Shown here piece after piece: positions 1-7,901 of a DNA stretch of 64,000 bases. How positions within the stretch are numbered: the first letter of the stretch is position 1; every line of letters begins with the position of its first letter. This DNA is from VFMC01 sp040398525 (GTDB taxonomy: Bacteria > Actinomycetota > Acidimicrobiia > Acidimicrobiales > Ilumatobacteraceae). The stretch spans positions 1 through 64,000 of the forward strand of contig JBBATY010000005.1 in NCBI GenBank assembly GCA_040398525.1. Direction: 5' to 3'. Below the pieces are notes generated by a model. It was not told where the DNA came from and made no database searches. It was given only the letters and a program-made list of their open reading frames with translations. A program made the translations under genes and the position numbers.

Positions 1-551
1 CCGAAGTCGGCGATCGCCGCAGCGGTCAGCAGGCTGGCCGCGTGCTCCTGCAGGTTGTACACGGCGGCCTCGGCATTCAGCGGAGTGCCGTCGTGGAAGC
101 TGATCCCGTCGCGGAGCGTGAAGGTCCACAGCGTGAAGTCGTCGTTGTGCTCGATCGTGTCGACCAGATAGCCGACGAACTCGCCGTCGGAGTTGCGCGC
201 GGTGAGCGTCTCGTAGAACGCACCGGCCCGCACGTAGCAGTACTGGTCGCACTGGATGGCCCCCGGGGTCCACGGGTTGGTGGCCTCGGCCTCGCCGCTC
301 ACCCGGAGCGTGCCACCGTAGACGGGCTCGGCGGCGCCGATCGTGGTGTCCGGAGCTGCTGTCGTCTCGGTCGAGGGGGCCGTCGTCTCGGTCCCTCCCG
401 CAGTCGTCTCGGTGACAGCGGTGGTGTCGGGGCCTCCTCCCCCACCGGTCTCGTCGTCCTTCTTGCTGCACGCACCGACCACCAGGCCGGCGACGAGCAC
501 ACCTGCGACGGCGATCCGCGTCGCTCGGTGCTTGGCATGCTGAGTTCGCAT
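1..551 (-). CDS. Peptide/oligopeptide ABC transporter substrate-binding lipoprotein, 3' part missing
   Basis: Only the N-terminal 183 or so residues are inside the window; the gene runs off the left edge. The reading starts at the ATG at 551, preceded on the minus strand by a strong GAGGGGG ribosome-binding site. A positively charged N terminus and a hydrophobic stretch end in the lipobox LVVGAC (Cys28), so the protein should be a lipid-anchored extracytoplasmic receptor. A Thr/Gly/Pro-rich tether (about residues 30-72) is followed by the family 5 solute-binding start YGGTLRVSG and the segment FTLRDGISFHDGTPL, typical of Dpp/Opp binding proteins. It is divergent from the nitronate monooxygenase gene. 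Ligand unknown. It is a different gene from the similar receptor at 6149. Confidence 0.9.
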   Translation of the reverse strand, partial: MRTQHAKHRATRIAVAGVLVAGLVVGACSKKDDETGGGGGPDTTAVTETTAGGTETTAPSTETTAAPDTTIGAAEPVYGGTLRVSGEAEATNPWTPGAIQCDQYCYVRAGAFYETLTARNSDGEFVGYLVDTIEHNDDFTLWTFTLRDGISFHDGTPLNAEAAVYNLQEHAASLLTAAAIADF

Positions 552-641
552 GGATTCCCCCTCGTCGGCGCCCCCATCGGAGGCGGGCGGTCCGCTTCGT
601 CTGCGCCAACGCCGGGAAGTCTTGCAGATCAGCAGCGGTTC

Positions 642-647
642 TAGTAT
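642..647 (+). promoter_or_regulatory. Putative -10 box (TAGTAT) for the nitronate monooxygenase gene
   Basis: TAGTAT fits the actinobacterial TANNNT -10 pattern. It would place transcription start near 654, about 20 nt before the ATG at 675 and just upstream of its G-rich ribosome-binding site. No convincing -35 element is visible 17 nt upstream. Confidence 0.35.
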
Positions 648-674
648 CGATCCGACGACTCAGTGGGGGGACCG

Positions 675-1829
675 ATGAAGACTGCGATCACCGAGATGTT
701 CGGCATCGATGTGCCGATCGTGGCGTTCACTCACTGCCGCGACGTGGTGGCGGCAGTGTGCAAGGCCGGCGGGATGGGTGTGCTCGGGGCCGTGGCCCAC
801 ACCGACGAGCAACTCGAGATCGACCTGGCCTGGATCGAGGCCGAAGTGGGCGACCGCCCCTATGGCGTCGACATGATCGTGCCTGCCAAGTACGCCGGCT
901 CCGACCAGGGTGGGGTGAGCATGGGCGACATCCGGGCCCTCATCCCGGCCGAGCACATTGCATTCGTCGACGAACTGCTGCGCCGCTACGACGTGCCGCC
1001 CCTGCCCGACGACTCGCGCCGCCGCGACAGCAGCCTGTCGGGAAGCGGGGCCGATGCTGCGCCGGTGCCGTTCTCGGCCAACCAGGCGGATTCACAACTG
1101 GAGATCGCGCTCGCCCACCGCACCGCCATCATCGTGAACGCGCTCGGCCCGCCCCCGGCGCACATGATCGAGCGAGCCAAGCAGGAAGGTCGTCGAGTGG
1201 GCGCGCTCGCCGGCAAGGCGCAGCACGCCGAACGGCACGTCAACGCAGGCGTCGACGTGATCATCGCCCAGGGCGCCGAGGCAGGCGGCCACACGGGAGA
1301 GGTCGGCACCATGGTGCTGATCCCCGAGATCGTCGACGCCGTGGGCCCGGTGCCCGTGCTCGGCGCCGGCGGCATCGGGCGCGGACGGCAGATGGCCGCG
1401 GCGATGGCGTTGGGCGCCCAGGGCGTGTGGTGCGGTTCGGTGTGGCTCACCACCGAGGAGGCCGAGACGCACCCGGTGGTGAAGCAGAAGTTCCTGGCCG
1501 CCACGTCGTCGGACACGCTGCGCTCGCGCTCGCGCACCGGCAAGCCGGCCCGTCAGCTGCGCACCGCCTGGACCGACGAGTGGGACAACCCGGCCAACCC
1601 CGCCCCGCTCGGCATGCCCATGCAACCCATCCTGGTGGGCGAGGCGCTGGCGCGCATCGACCGCGCAGCCCACCACGCCGGCTCGGGCGCCGAGCAGCTC
1701 ACCAACTACTTCGTCGGCCAGATCGTCGGCACCATGAACACGGTGAAGCCCGCAGCCCAGGTGGTCTACGACATGATCGACGAGTTCATCGAGGCCGTGC
1801 AGGGCCTGTCCCGCCAACTCGAGGGCTGA
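675..1829 (+). CDS. Nitronate monooxygenase / 2-nitropropane dioxygenase family flavoprotein
   Basis: Predicted FMN-dependent TIM-barrel enzyme of 384 residues that would oxidise alkyl nitronates; some relatives are enoyl reductase-like, so the substrate is open. The family motif AQGAEAGGHTG (residues 198-208, His206 the likely catalytic base) is followed by the FMN-phosphate loop GAGGIGRG (230-237) and the WCGS segment near 252-255. The N terminus TEMFGIDVPIV is typical. The ATG at 675 is preferred to an in-frame GTG at 663 because GGGGGG lies 5-10 nt upstream of it. Residues about 75-140 look like an insertion relative to short family members. It is convergent with the acyl-CoA dehydrogenase at 1851 and separated from it by a hairpin. 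Confidence 0.85.
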   Translation: MKTAITEMFGIDVPIVAFTHCRDVVAAVCKAGGMGVLGAVAHTDEQLEIDLAWIEAEVGDRPYGVDMIVPAKYAGSDQGGVSMGDIRALIPAEHIAFVDELLRRYDVPPLPDDSRRRDSSLSGSGADAAPVPFSANQADSQLEIALAHRTAIIVNALGPPPAHMIERAKQEGRRVGALAGKAQHAERHVNAGVDVIIAQGAEAGGHTGEVGTMVLIPEIVDAVGPVPVLGAGGIGRGRQMAAAMALGAQGVWCGSVWLTTEEAETHPVVKQKFLAATSSDTLRSRSRTGKPARQLRTAWTDEWDNPANPAPLGMPMQPILVGEALARIDRAAHHAGSGAEQLTNYFVGQIVGTMNTVKPAAQVVYDMIDEFIEAVQGLSRQLEG

Positions 1830-1837
1830 GCCGACGG

Positions 1838-1864
1838 CCGGCCCTGCCGATCAGGCGGGGCCGG
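1838..1864. terminator. Hairpin between convergent genes
   Basis: The arms CCGGCCCTGCC and GGCGGGGCCGG pair with one wobble around the loop GATCA, a few bases after the stop of the plus-strand gene. The loop contains the stop codon of the minus-strand gene. There is no T-run, so it is a GC-rich intrinsic or attenuating hairpin rather than a canonical terminator. Confidence 0.45.
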
Positions 1865-3173
1865 TGAAGAGCGAGCCGCGGTTCAGGTGCTGCGTGTCGC
1901 CACCCGCCGCGCGGACCTGCTCGCGGCTCTTGGCCTCGGCCCGGCCAACCACCATGTGGTGCACCTCATCGGGCCCGTCGGCAAGCCGCAGCGTGCGCTG
2001 GCTGTGGTACATGTCGGCCAGCGGGAACCACTGCGAGATGCCTGCGGCGCCGTGCATCTGGATGGCCTCGTCGATGATCTGGCAGCACTTCTCCGGCACC
2101 ATCGCCTTGACGGCGCTCACCCACACGCGGGCCTCGGCGTTGCCGAGCACGTCCATCGCCTTGGCGGCGCGCAGCACCATCAGACGCATCGCCTCGACCT
2201 CGATGCGGCAGCGCGAGACGACCTCGATGTTCTTGCCGAGGTTGATCAGCTTCTTGCCGAAGCCCTCGCGCGACAGCCCGCGGTCGACCATCATCTCGAT
2301 CGCCCGCTCGGCCGAACCGATCGAGCGCATGCAGTGATGGATGCGACCGGGCCCGAGCCGCAGCTGCGAGATCTCGAAGCCGCGGCCCTCGCCGAGGAGG
2401 ATGTTGTCCTTCGGCACGCGCACGTCGTGGAAGCGGATGTGCATGTGCCCGTGCGGTGCGTCGTCGGCGCCGAAGACCTCCATCGGCCCGACGATCTCGA
2501 CGCCTGGCGTGTCGATCGGCACGAGGATCTGCGACTGCTGCTTGTACGTGTCGGCCTCCGGGTTGGTCTGCACCATCGTGATCATCACCTTGCAGCGCGG
2601 GTCGCCGGCACCGGAGATGTAGAACTTCTCGCCGTTGATCACCCACTCGTCGCCGTCGAGGATCGCCCGGGTGCGGATCTGCTTGGCGTCCGAGCTCATC
2701 ACGCCGGGCTCGGTCATCGCGTAGGCCGAACGGATCTGACCGTTCAGCAGCGGCTCCAGCCAGCGCTCCTTCTGCTCGGGGGTGCCGACCCGCTCGAGCA
2801 CCTCCATGTTGCCGGTGTCGGGAGCCGAGCAGTTGAGGCACTCCGACGCCAGGCGGTTCTTGCCGAGCTCGACGGCGATGTACGCATAGTCGAGGTTGCT
2901 CAGGCCCTCGCCGGTCTCGGCGTCGGGCAGGAAGAAGTTCCACAGCCCCTGTGCCTTGGCCTTGGCCTTGACGCTGTCGAGCAGTTCGAGCTGCCCGGGA
3001 GCCCAGCTCCACCGATCGGTGCGGTTCGCGCCGAGACGGTAGAACTCCTCGGTGATCGGGTCGACCTCGTTGCGGATGAAGGCCTTCACCGCCTCGTAGA
3101 GCGGACGGACCTTCTCGGACATCCGCAGGTCGAGATCGTCCATGCTCGCCATCTTCAGTGCGCCACCAGCCAT
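1851..3173 (-). CDS. Acyl-CoA dehydrogenase family protein (ACAD10/11-like)
   Basis: Cytosolic FAD enzyme of 440 residues predicted to introduce an alpha-beta double bond into an acyl-CoA. The central FAD/substrate motif AYAMTEPGVMSSDA is followed by WVINGEKFYISGAG, and the C-terminal domain has QMHGAAGIS and the segment RLADGPDEVHH, typical of the ACAD10/11 group of long-chain or unusual-acyl dehydrogenases. The start at 3173 follows GGAGAG on the minus strand. A TACGTT box at 3238-3243 could be its -10 element. It is divergent from a second acyl-CoA dehydrogenase at 3399, so the two may serve one degradation route. Chain length and substrate cannot be read from sequence. Confidence 0.9.
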   Translation of the reverse strand: MAGGALKMASMDDLDLRMSEKVRPLYEAVKAFIRNEVDPITEEFYRLGANRTDRWSWAPGQLELLDSVKAKAKAQGLWNFFLPDAETGEGLSNLDYAYIAVELGKNRLASECLNCSAPDTGNMEVLERVGTPEQKERWLEPLLNGQIRSAYAMTEPGVMSSDAKQIRTRAILDGDEWVINGEKFYISGAGDPRCKVMITMVQTNPEADTYKQQSQILVPIDTPGVEIVGPMEVFGADDAPHGHMHIRFHDVRVPKDNILLGEGRGFEISQLRLGPGRIHHCMRSIGSAERAIEMMVDRGLSREGFGKKLINLGKNIEVVSRCRIEVEAMRLMVLRAAKAMDVLGNAEARVWVSAVKAMVPEKCCQIIDEAIQMHGAAGISQWFPLADMYHSQRTLRLADGPDEVHHMVVGRAEAKSREQVRAAGGDTQHLNRGSLFTGPA

Positions 3174-3237
3174 CGCCCTCTCCTTGGTCCCTCGTGCGTC
3201 GCGGTCACGTGCGTGTCGCGTGCTGTCTTCTGCCAGG

Positions 3238-3243
3238 AACGTA
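3238..3243 (-). promoter_or_regulatory. Putative -10 box (TACGTT, minus strand) in divergent spacer
   Basis: A TANNNT box about 65 nt upstream of the minus-strand acyl-CoA dehydrogenase start at 3173. The rest of the 225-bp divergent spacer (3174-3398) shows no clear palindrome or second promoter. Confidence 0.3.
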
Positions 3244-3398
3244 CCGGAACGACAGCACCCGATCTGAATCCCATGGTCGCATGCCACACCGCCCAGTCGG
3301 CTGTGCCCGTGCAACGTCCCGGGCTCCTGCAACTGTGGCTCGGCACACCTTGCCCGGTCGCGCCACACTTGTGGCACCCACGCCCCACAGGAGCACCC

Positions 3399-4628
3399 AT
3401 GGACTTCGAGTTGCCTGCCGACGACGACCCCCGTCGCCTCGAGGTCCGTCGCTGGCTCGCCGACCACCCGAGCCCCGACGGCCGAACACTCGCCGAGGCC
3501 GGCTATGTCGTGCCGCACTGGCCCCGGCCGTGGGGCCTCGATGCCGACCCGTTGCACCAGTTGATCATCGACGACGAGATGCGCCGGGCCGGGGTGCGCC
3601 GGCCGGGCAACGCAATCGGCATCGGCTGGGCCGCGCCCACGATCTTCCTCGCCGGCACCGACGAGCAGAAGCAGCGCTTCCTCCCGAAGATCTTCAGCGG
3701 CGAGGAGGTCTGGTGCCAGATGTTCTCCGAGCCCGACGCCGGGTCGGACCTCGCCTCGCTCGCCACGCGGGCCGAGCGCGACGGCGACGAGTACATCGTC
3801 AACGGCTCGAAGATCTGGACCAGCGGCGGCCATCACTCCCAGTTCGGGATCCTGATCGCCCGCACCGACCCGAGCGCCCCCAAGCATCGCGGCATCAGCT
3901 ACTTCATCTGCCCCACCGACCTGCCTGGCCTGACGATGACACCGATCATCGACATGACCAGAGCACATTCGTTCAACCAAGTGTTCTTCGACAATGTACG
4001 CATCCCTGCAAGCCTGCGGGTGGGCGATGAGGGCGACGGGTGGCGCCTGGCCAAGGTGACCCTCGCCAACGAGCGTGTGTCGCTGTCGTCGGGCGGCGTG
4101 CTGTGGGGTGCCGGGCCGAGCTGGAGCGACCTGCTCGGGCTGATCCGGGCCAACGGCGGCACCACCGACCCTGTGCTCCGCCAGAGGATCGCGGCGCTCC
4201 ACGCCGAGGCAACCGTGCTCGACCTCAACCGGATGCGCACCCTCACCGCGCGGCTGCAGGGCCGCACGCCCGGGCCAGAGGCCTCGATCCAGAAGCTGAT
4301 GGCCGACGAGCACGGCCAGCGCGTGGTGCAGCTCGCCGCCGACCTCGTGGGCGCGCACGCGATGATCGAGGGCGCTGGGCCGTCCGGAGAGCTGCCCACC
4401 TCGTCGCGGTCGGGCCCGACGGAGAACAGGCTCGACACCCGGGCGTACGCCGACGTCGACCCCGTGTGGTCGTACGCGCAGCTCTTCGCTCCGGCGCTCA
4501 CCATCGGCGGCGGGACCTTCGCCGTCCAGCGCAACATCGTTGCCGAGCTCGTGCTCGGCCTACCGCGCGAGCCCGACGTCGAACGCGGACTGAGCTGGGC
4601 CGAGACCCGCCAGCAGCGCAGCCGCTGA
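3399..4628 (+). CDS. Acyl-CoA dehydrogenase (FadE family)
   Basis: Predicted FAD-dependent acyl-CoA dehydrogenase of 409 residues, the usual length. The ATG at 3399 has AGGAG 5-10 nt upstream. Family landmarks are YVVPHWPRPWG near residue 36, WCQMFSEPDAGSDLA near 105-119 (FAD-binding loop), IVNGSKIWTSGG, and the C-terminal AVQRNIVAELVLGLPREP. This N-terminal pattern resembles the mycobacterial FadE proteins of steroid side-chain and branched-acyl degradation. The usual GGTSEIQRN becomes GGTFAVQRN. It is transcribed away from the other dehydrogenase at 1851 and followed by the leader ORF/PucR unit. Substrate unknown. Confidence 0.9.
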   Translation: MDFELPADDDPRRLEVRRWLADHPSPDGRTLAEAGYVVPHWPRPWGLDADPLHQLIIDDEMRRAGVRRPGNAIGIGWAAPTIFLAGTDEQKQRFLPKIFSGEEVWCQMFSEPDAGSDLASLATRAERDGDEYIVNGSKIWTSGGHHSQFGILIARTDPSAPKHRGISYFICPTDLPGLTMTPIIDMTRAHSFNQVFFDNVRIPASLRVGDEGDGWRLAKVTLANERVSLSSGGVLWGAGPSWSDLLGLIRANGGTTDPVLRQRIAALHAEATVLDLNRMRTLTARLQGRTPGPEASIQKLMADEHGQRVVQLAADLVGAHAMIEGAGPSGELPTSSRSGPTENRLDTRAYADVDPVWSYAQLFAPALTIGGGTFAVQRNIVAELVLGLPREPDVERGLSWAETRQQRSR

Positions 4629-4672
4629 CGACGGCACGGCTCGGCCCGGGCCGACCCGACGAGAGGCCGCGC

Positions 4673-4678
4673 TACCAT
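4673..4678 (+). promoter_or_regulatory. Leaderless-type -10 box (TACCAT)
   Basis: TACCAT ends 6 nt before the GTG at 4685, the spacing seen for leaderless transcripts in actinobacteria, so transcription would start at or next to the G of that GTG. Confidence 0.45.
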
Positions 4679-4684
4679 CGCCGC

Positions 4685-4726
4685 GTGGCCGCAGGCATCA
4701 CCGCCCATCCCCGGACAGGCTCGTGA
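4685..4726 (+). CDS. Putative 13-residue leader peptide upstream of the PucR regulator
   Basis: A short open frame reads MAAGITAHPRTGS and then TGA. Its GTG start sits 6 nt after a TACCAT box, suggesting leaderless translation. Its stop codon overlaps the GTG start of the regulator (CGTGA at 4722-4726), so the two would be translationally coupled. No run of identical codons suggests amino-acid attenuation, although His and Pro occur together. The peptide is called from context only; the alternative is that 4685-4722 is simply the 5' leader of the regulator. Confidence 0.35.
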   Translation: MAAGITAHPRTGS

Positions 4727-6021
4727 CGCCGGACGTGGTCGAGCCCGATCCGTCACCGGTCGGCTCGAAGCCGATGGTCGACGACCGGCTCCTGCCGTCG
4801 GTGATGCCCTACGGCCACGACGCCCGAGTTGCGGCGGTCCGCAAGGTGGCCGCCATCATGATCTGCCACTTGCAGGGCCTCTCGGCACGGTCCGCCGGCG
4901 AGATCTGGACGCGCGAACCGGAGTTCTGCCAGCACTTCGCCGGACCTGAGGATCTGTACGCCTCCTGCCGCGTGAGCCTGGGCGCTGCGCTCGACTCGCT
5001 CGTCCGCGGCGACCTCGACCCGTACCACGCCGATCAGGTGCGCAGCCTCGGTCGACGCTCATCCCAGCAGGACATCCCCCTCGAGACCGTGCTGCGCGCC
5101 CTGCGCGTCGACTTCCTGGTGCTCTGGAGCGAAATGCTGCTGGTGGCGCGCACCACCGACCCGACGACACTGCAGTCGTTGATCAACGCCTCCGACATCG
5201 TGTGGGGGGCGGTCGACGCAGTCACCGTCGAGATGACCGTCGGCTACCGCTCCAACCAAGGGGCCCGGGCTCGCGCCGAGGCGCTGCGCCGTGAGGCCAT
5301 GGTGGCTCGACTGGTCGACGGCGAGCACGTCGACAGCCGCGAGGTCGCCGACACGCTCGGGCTCAGCGGCACCGACGAGATGCTGGCCGTCGTGGTCGAC
5401 AGCGTCCACGGGCCCGCGGGTACCGACGACCTGGCGCGAGCAGTCCGGTACGCGTCGATGCACTCGGCCTGGAGCAGCCGGAACGACACCATCGTCGGCC
5501 TGGTCGCCCTGCGCGCCGAACGTCCCGACGCCCTCTCCCAGGCCCTGGCTCGGCTCGACCCGATGCGGGCGGGCACGAGCCGAGCCTTCCGGGGCTACGC
5601 CGACATCCCTCGGGCGGTCGAAGAGGCCACGCTGGCGCTCGCGTCGATCCGTCCCGGCAGAAGCGAGGTCGCGACGATCTTCTCGCATCCGACGGCGGTG
5701 CTGGTGGCCGCCCAGCCGGAGTTGACCGGCGCCCTGGCCGAGGCCTTCCTCGAGCCGGTGCTCGGCCGACCGGAGCGTGAACGCGACATGCTGCTCGAGA
5801 CGCTCGTGGCGTTCGACGATGCCGACGGATCGATCCCCGTGGTGGCCGAGCGGCTGTTCTGCCACCGCAACACCGTGCTGAACCGGCTCGCCAAGATCAG
5901 CCGTCTCACCGGCTCGTCGTTCACGTCACCCACCGACCTCGCCTCGGTCGCGCTGGCCGCCGAGGTCGTCCGAGCGGGGCTGTTGCCGTCGCGCACCTCC
6001 TCGCCCGGGGCCGAACGATAG
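4723..6021 (+). CDS. PucR/CdaR-family transcriptional regulator
   Basis: DNA-binding regulator of 432 residues. The N-terminal half is helical. The middle (about 190-330) resembles the CdaR GGDEF-like domain. The C-terminal PucR helix-turn-helix is recognisable from VVAERLFCHRNTVLNRLAKISRLTG (about 377-401), where the HRNTVxxRLxxI signature lies. The GTG at 4723 overlaps the stop of the upstream mini-ORF; an ATG at 4774 is the alternative start. PucR-type proteins usually control catabolism of nitrogen compounds. The gene sits directly before the peptide transporter operon on the same strand, with a 16-bp palindrome between them, so local control of that operon is a reasonable inference. Confidence 0.85.
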   Translation: MTPDVVEPDPSPVGSKPMVDDRLLPSVMPYGHDARVAAVRKVAAIMICHLQGLSARSAGEIWTREPEFCQHFAGPEDLYASCRVSLGAALDSLVRGDLDPYHADQVRSLGRRSSQQDIPLETVLRALRVDFLVLWSEMLLVARTTDPTTLQSLINASDIVWGAVDAVTVEMTVGYRSNQGARARAEALRREAMVARLVDGEHVDSREVADTLGLSGTDEMLAVVVDSVHGPAGTDDLARAVRYASMHSAWSSRNDTIVGLVALRAERPDALSQALARLDPMRAGTSRAFRGYADIPRAVEEATLALASIRPGRSEVATIFSHPTAVLVAAQPELTGALAEAFLEPVLGRPERERDMLLETLVAFDDADGSIPVVAERLFCHRNTVLNRLAKISRLTGSSFTSPTDLASVALAAEVVRAGLLPSRTSSPGAER

Positions 6022-6026
6022 GTGCG

Positions 6027-6042
6027 CTGTGCACGTGCACAG
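6027..6042. promoter_or_regulatory. Perfect 16-bp palindrome, candidate operator
   Basis: CTGTGCACGTGCACAG is a perfect inverted repeat beginning 6 nt after the PucR-family gene and ending 107 nt before the substrate-binding protein gene. A related sequence, ACAGTGCGCGCTG, occurs about 30 nt further on. Dyad symmetry and position suggest a binding site for the neighbouring regulator or another dimeric repressor. This rests on sequence alone. Confidence 0.5.
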
Positions 6043-6148
6043 TCGACACCGCAAAAGACGTTGAGCCGACACAGTGCGCGCTGCCGACGGGATCAGCAAG
6101 ATCGCCCCAGGTGCCCACGGGGGTTGGCACCGGAAAGGGAGATGCGAC

Positions 6149-7825
6149 ATGAGGTTCGCTCTGTTCAGCCGCAGCCCGCAACGCCGCCGCGCCGTCATCG
6201 GATCGCTGCTCGTGGCGAGTCTGCTCGCAGCTTGCGGCGGTGACGCTGATTCGGGTGGCACTGCCACGGACGTGACCACGTCGGGAGGGGGCAGCCAGCC
6301 GACCGCCGACCGCGACGTGGTGATCCTTCGCGACATGGATCTGAGCACGCTCGATCCGCACCGGATGTGGTGCGACACGTGCATGATCGTGCTGTCGGGT
6401 GTCTACGAACGGTTGGTGAACGTCGATCCCACCGACCCCACCAAGCTCGAGCCCGGCCTCGCCGAGTCGTGGTCGGCCAACGAGGACAACACCGAGTTCA
6501 CGTTCAAGCTCGACCCCGATGCGAAGTGGGCCGACGGCACGCCGGTCACCTCGGCCGACGTCAAGTGGAGCTTCGAGCGCAGCGCCAACATGAAGGCTGG
6601 TGGCTCGTTCCTGCTCGGCGGCCTCGAGCGCGTCGACACGCCGGACCCGCAGACAGCGGTGGTGGTGCTGACGTCGCCCAACGCGCCGTTCATCCGGGTC
6701 ACCGGAGCCGCACTGGCGCTGAGCGTCGCCAACTCCAAGCAGCTCACCGACGAGGCCAAGGCCACCACAGGCCCCGGTTCGGACACCGACGCGGCCGACG
6801 CCTGGTTCGCCGAGGGCCGCTCGGCCGGCAGCGGCCCGTACGTGATCGAGTCCTACACCACCGACGACTCGATCGTGCTGCGCCGCAACGAGAACTACTG
6901 GGGCGCCAAGGCCCCGTTTGCCTCGATCACGATCAAGGAGACGACGGACTCGGCCTCGCAGCTGCTGCAGATGCAGAGCGGCGACGCCGACATCGCGATG
7001 AACATCGCCTTCGACTCCATCGCCGACGTCGAGAAGATCGACGGAGTCAGCGCAACGGCGCTCGACTCGTACAACTTCATCCACCTCAACGTCAACAGGT
7101 ACGCACCGGGTGGCGAGAACCTCGCCGACGTGCGGGTGCGTCAGGCGATCCGCCACGCCATCGACTACGAGGCGCTCATCGAGGCGACACTCGCCGGCAA
7201 CGGCCGTGTCCAGGCGACCGCCATCCCGAACGGCTTCCCCGGCACCGAGGACCTGCCGCTGCCGACCTACGACGTGGAGAAGGCGAAGCAGTTGATGAAG
7301 GATGCCGGCTTGGAGGACGGCTTCGAGCTCGAGGCCCAGTACTTCCAGGCCAACATCTACGGCGTCGACTTCGACACGATGTGGCAGCGCCTGCAGATCG
7401 ACCTGGCCGAGATCGGCATCGACCTCAAGCTCCAGCCAGTCGACGGCCCGCAGTGGGTCGACACGATGACTACGACCGGCCATGCCTTCACGACCACCTT
7501 CTTCGCACCGGACTTCTTCGACGCCAGCAACTACATCCCCTACTTCGGTCCGGTGACCGGCAGCCCACGTGGCTTCGGTGTCCCGACCCCGGGGGCTGAG
7601 CTCGAGGTCAACGCCGAGGCGGACGAGTTGCTGCAGCTGGGCCTCACTCAGGACGACACAGCACGTCCGGCGACCTGGGCCAAGGTCGGCCAGATCATGG
7701 TCGACGAGGCCGAGATCCTCCCGGTCGTCAACCCCAAGACCCTCTTCGTCACCCGCGACGACCTGCCCGTGAAGAACCTCAGCCCCTGCTGCATCCTCGA
7801 CCTGTCCCGTCTCGGGACGGCGTGA
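6149..7825 (+). CDS. ABC transporter substrate-binding lipoprotein, family 5 (dipeptide/oligopeptide type)
   Basis: Extracytoplasmic receptor of 558 residues. The start at 6149 has AAAGGGAG upstream. The signal sequence ends in the lipobox LLAAC (Cys29). The mature protein begins with a Thr/Gly-rich tether, then VVILRDMDLSTLDPHRM, and has the family segments LAESWSANEDNTEFTF and VRQAIRHAIDYEALI typical of Dpp/Opp/Nik binding proteins. It heads an operon with two permeases and two ATPases (7902-11801). A 10-bp hairpin follows it, which may raise its expression over the permeases. Downstream genes for a class III PLP enzyme and an APH-type kinase hint at an amino-acid or amino-alcohol containing ligand, but the ligand is not deducible. 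Confidence 0.93.
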   Translation: MRFALFSRSPQRRRAVIGSLLVASLLAACGGDADSGGTATDVTTSGGGSQPTADRDVVILRDMDLSTLDPHRMWCDTCMIVLSGVYERLVNVDPTDPTKLEPGLAESWSANEDNTEFTFKLDPDAKWADGTPVTSADVKWSFERSANMKAGGSFLLGGLERVDTPDPQTAVVVLTSPNAPFIRVTGAALALSVANSKQLTDEAKATTGPGSDTDAADAWFAEGRSAGSGPYVIESYTTDDSIVLRRNENYWGAKAPFASITIKETTDSASQLLQMQSGDADIAMNIAFDSIADVEKIDGVSATALDSYNFIHLNVNRYAPGGENLADVRVRQAIRHAIDYEALIEATLAGNGRVQATAIPNGFPGTEDLPLPTYDVEKAKQLMKDAGLEDGFELEAQYFQANIYGVDFDTMWQRLQIDLAEIGIDLKLQPVDGPQWVDTMTTTGHAFTTTFFAPDFFDASNYIPYFGPVTGSPRGFGVPTPGAELEVNAEADELLQLGLTQDDTARPATWAKVGQIMVDEAEILPVVNPKTLFVTRDDLPVKNLSPCCILDLSRLGTA

Positions 7826-7863
7826 TCGGCCCGGTTGCCAGGTGAGCCACACTCCACTCAGCT

Positions 7864-7890
7864 CGGGGGCCGGTGCCACGCCGGCCCCCG
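7864..7890 (+). terminator. Intercistronic hairpin between receptor and permease genes
   Basis: CGGGGGCCGG pairs perfectly with CCGGCCCCCG around the loop TGCCACG, ending 11 nt before the permease start. No T-run follows. Such hairpins commonly stabilise the upstream receptor mRNA or attenuate the permease genes. Confidence 0.5.
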
Positions 7891-7901
7891 GAGGGTGACC
7901 G

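Noticed and set aside
42..644. A 200-codon plus-strand frame at the left end
   Set aside because: It is the complement of the substrate-binding lipoprotein, whose signal peptide, lipobox and ribosome-binding site fit the minus strand.
1887..4628. A 913-codon open frame on the plus strand across both acyl-CoA dehydrogenase genes
   Set aside because: The first half is antisense to the minus-strand dehydrogenase and reads as Arg/His/Asp-rich text without family motifs; only the part from 3399 is a real gene.
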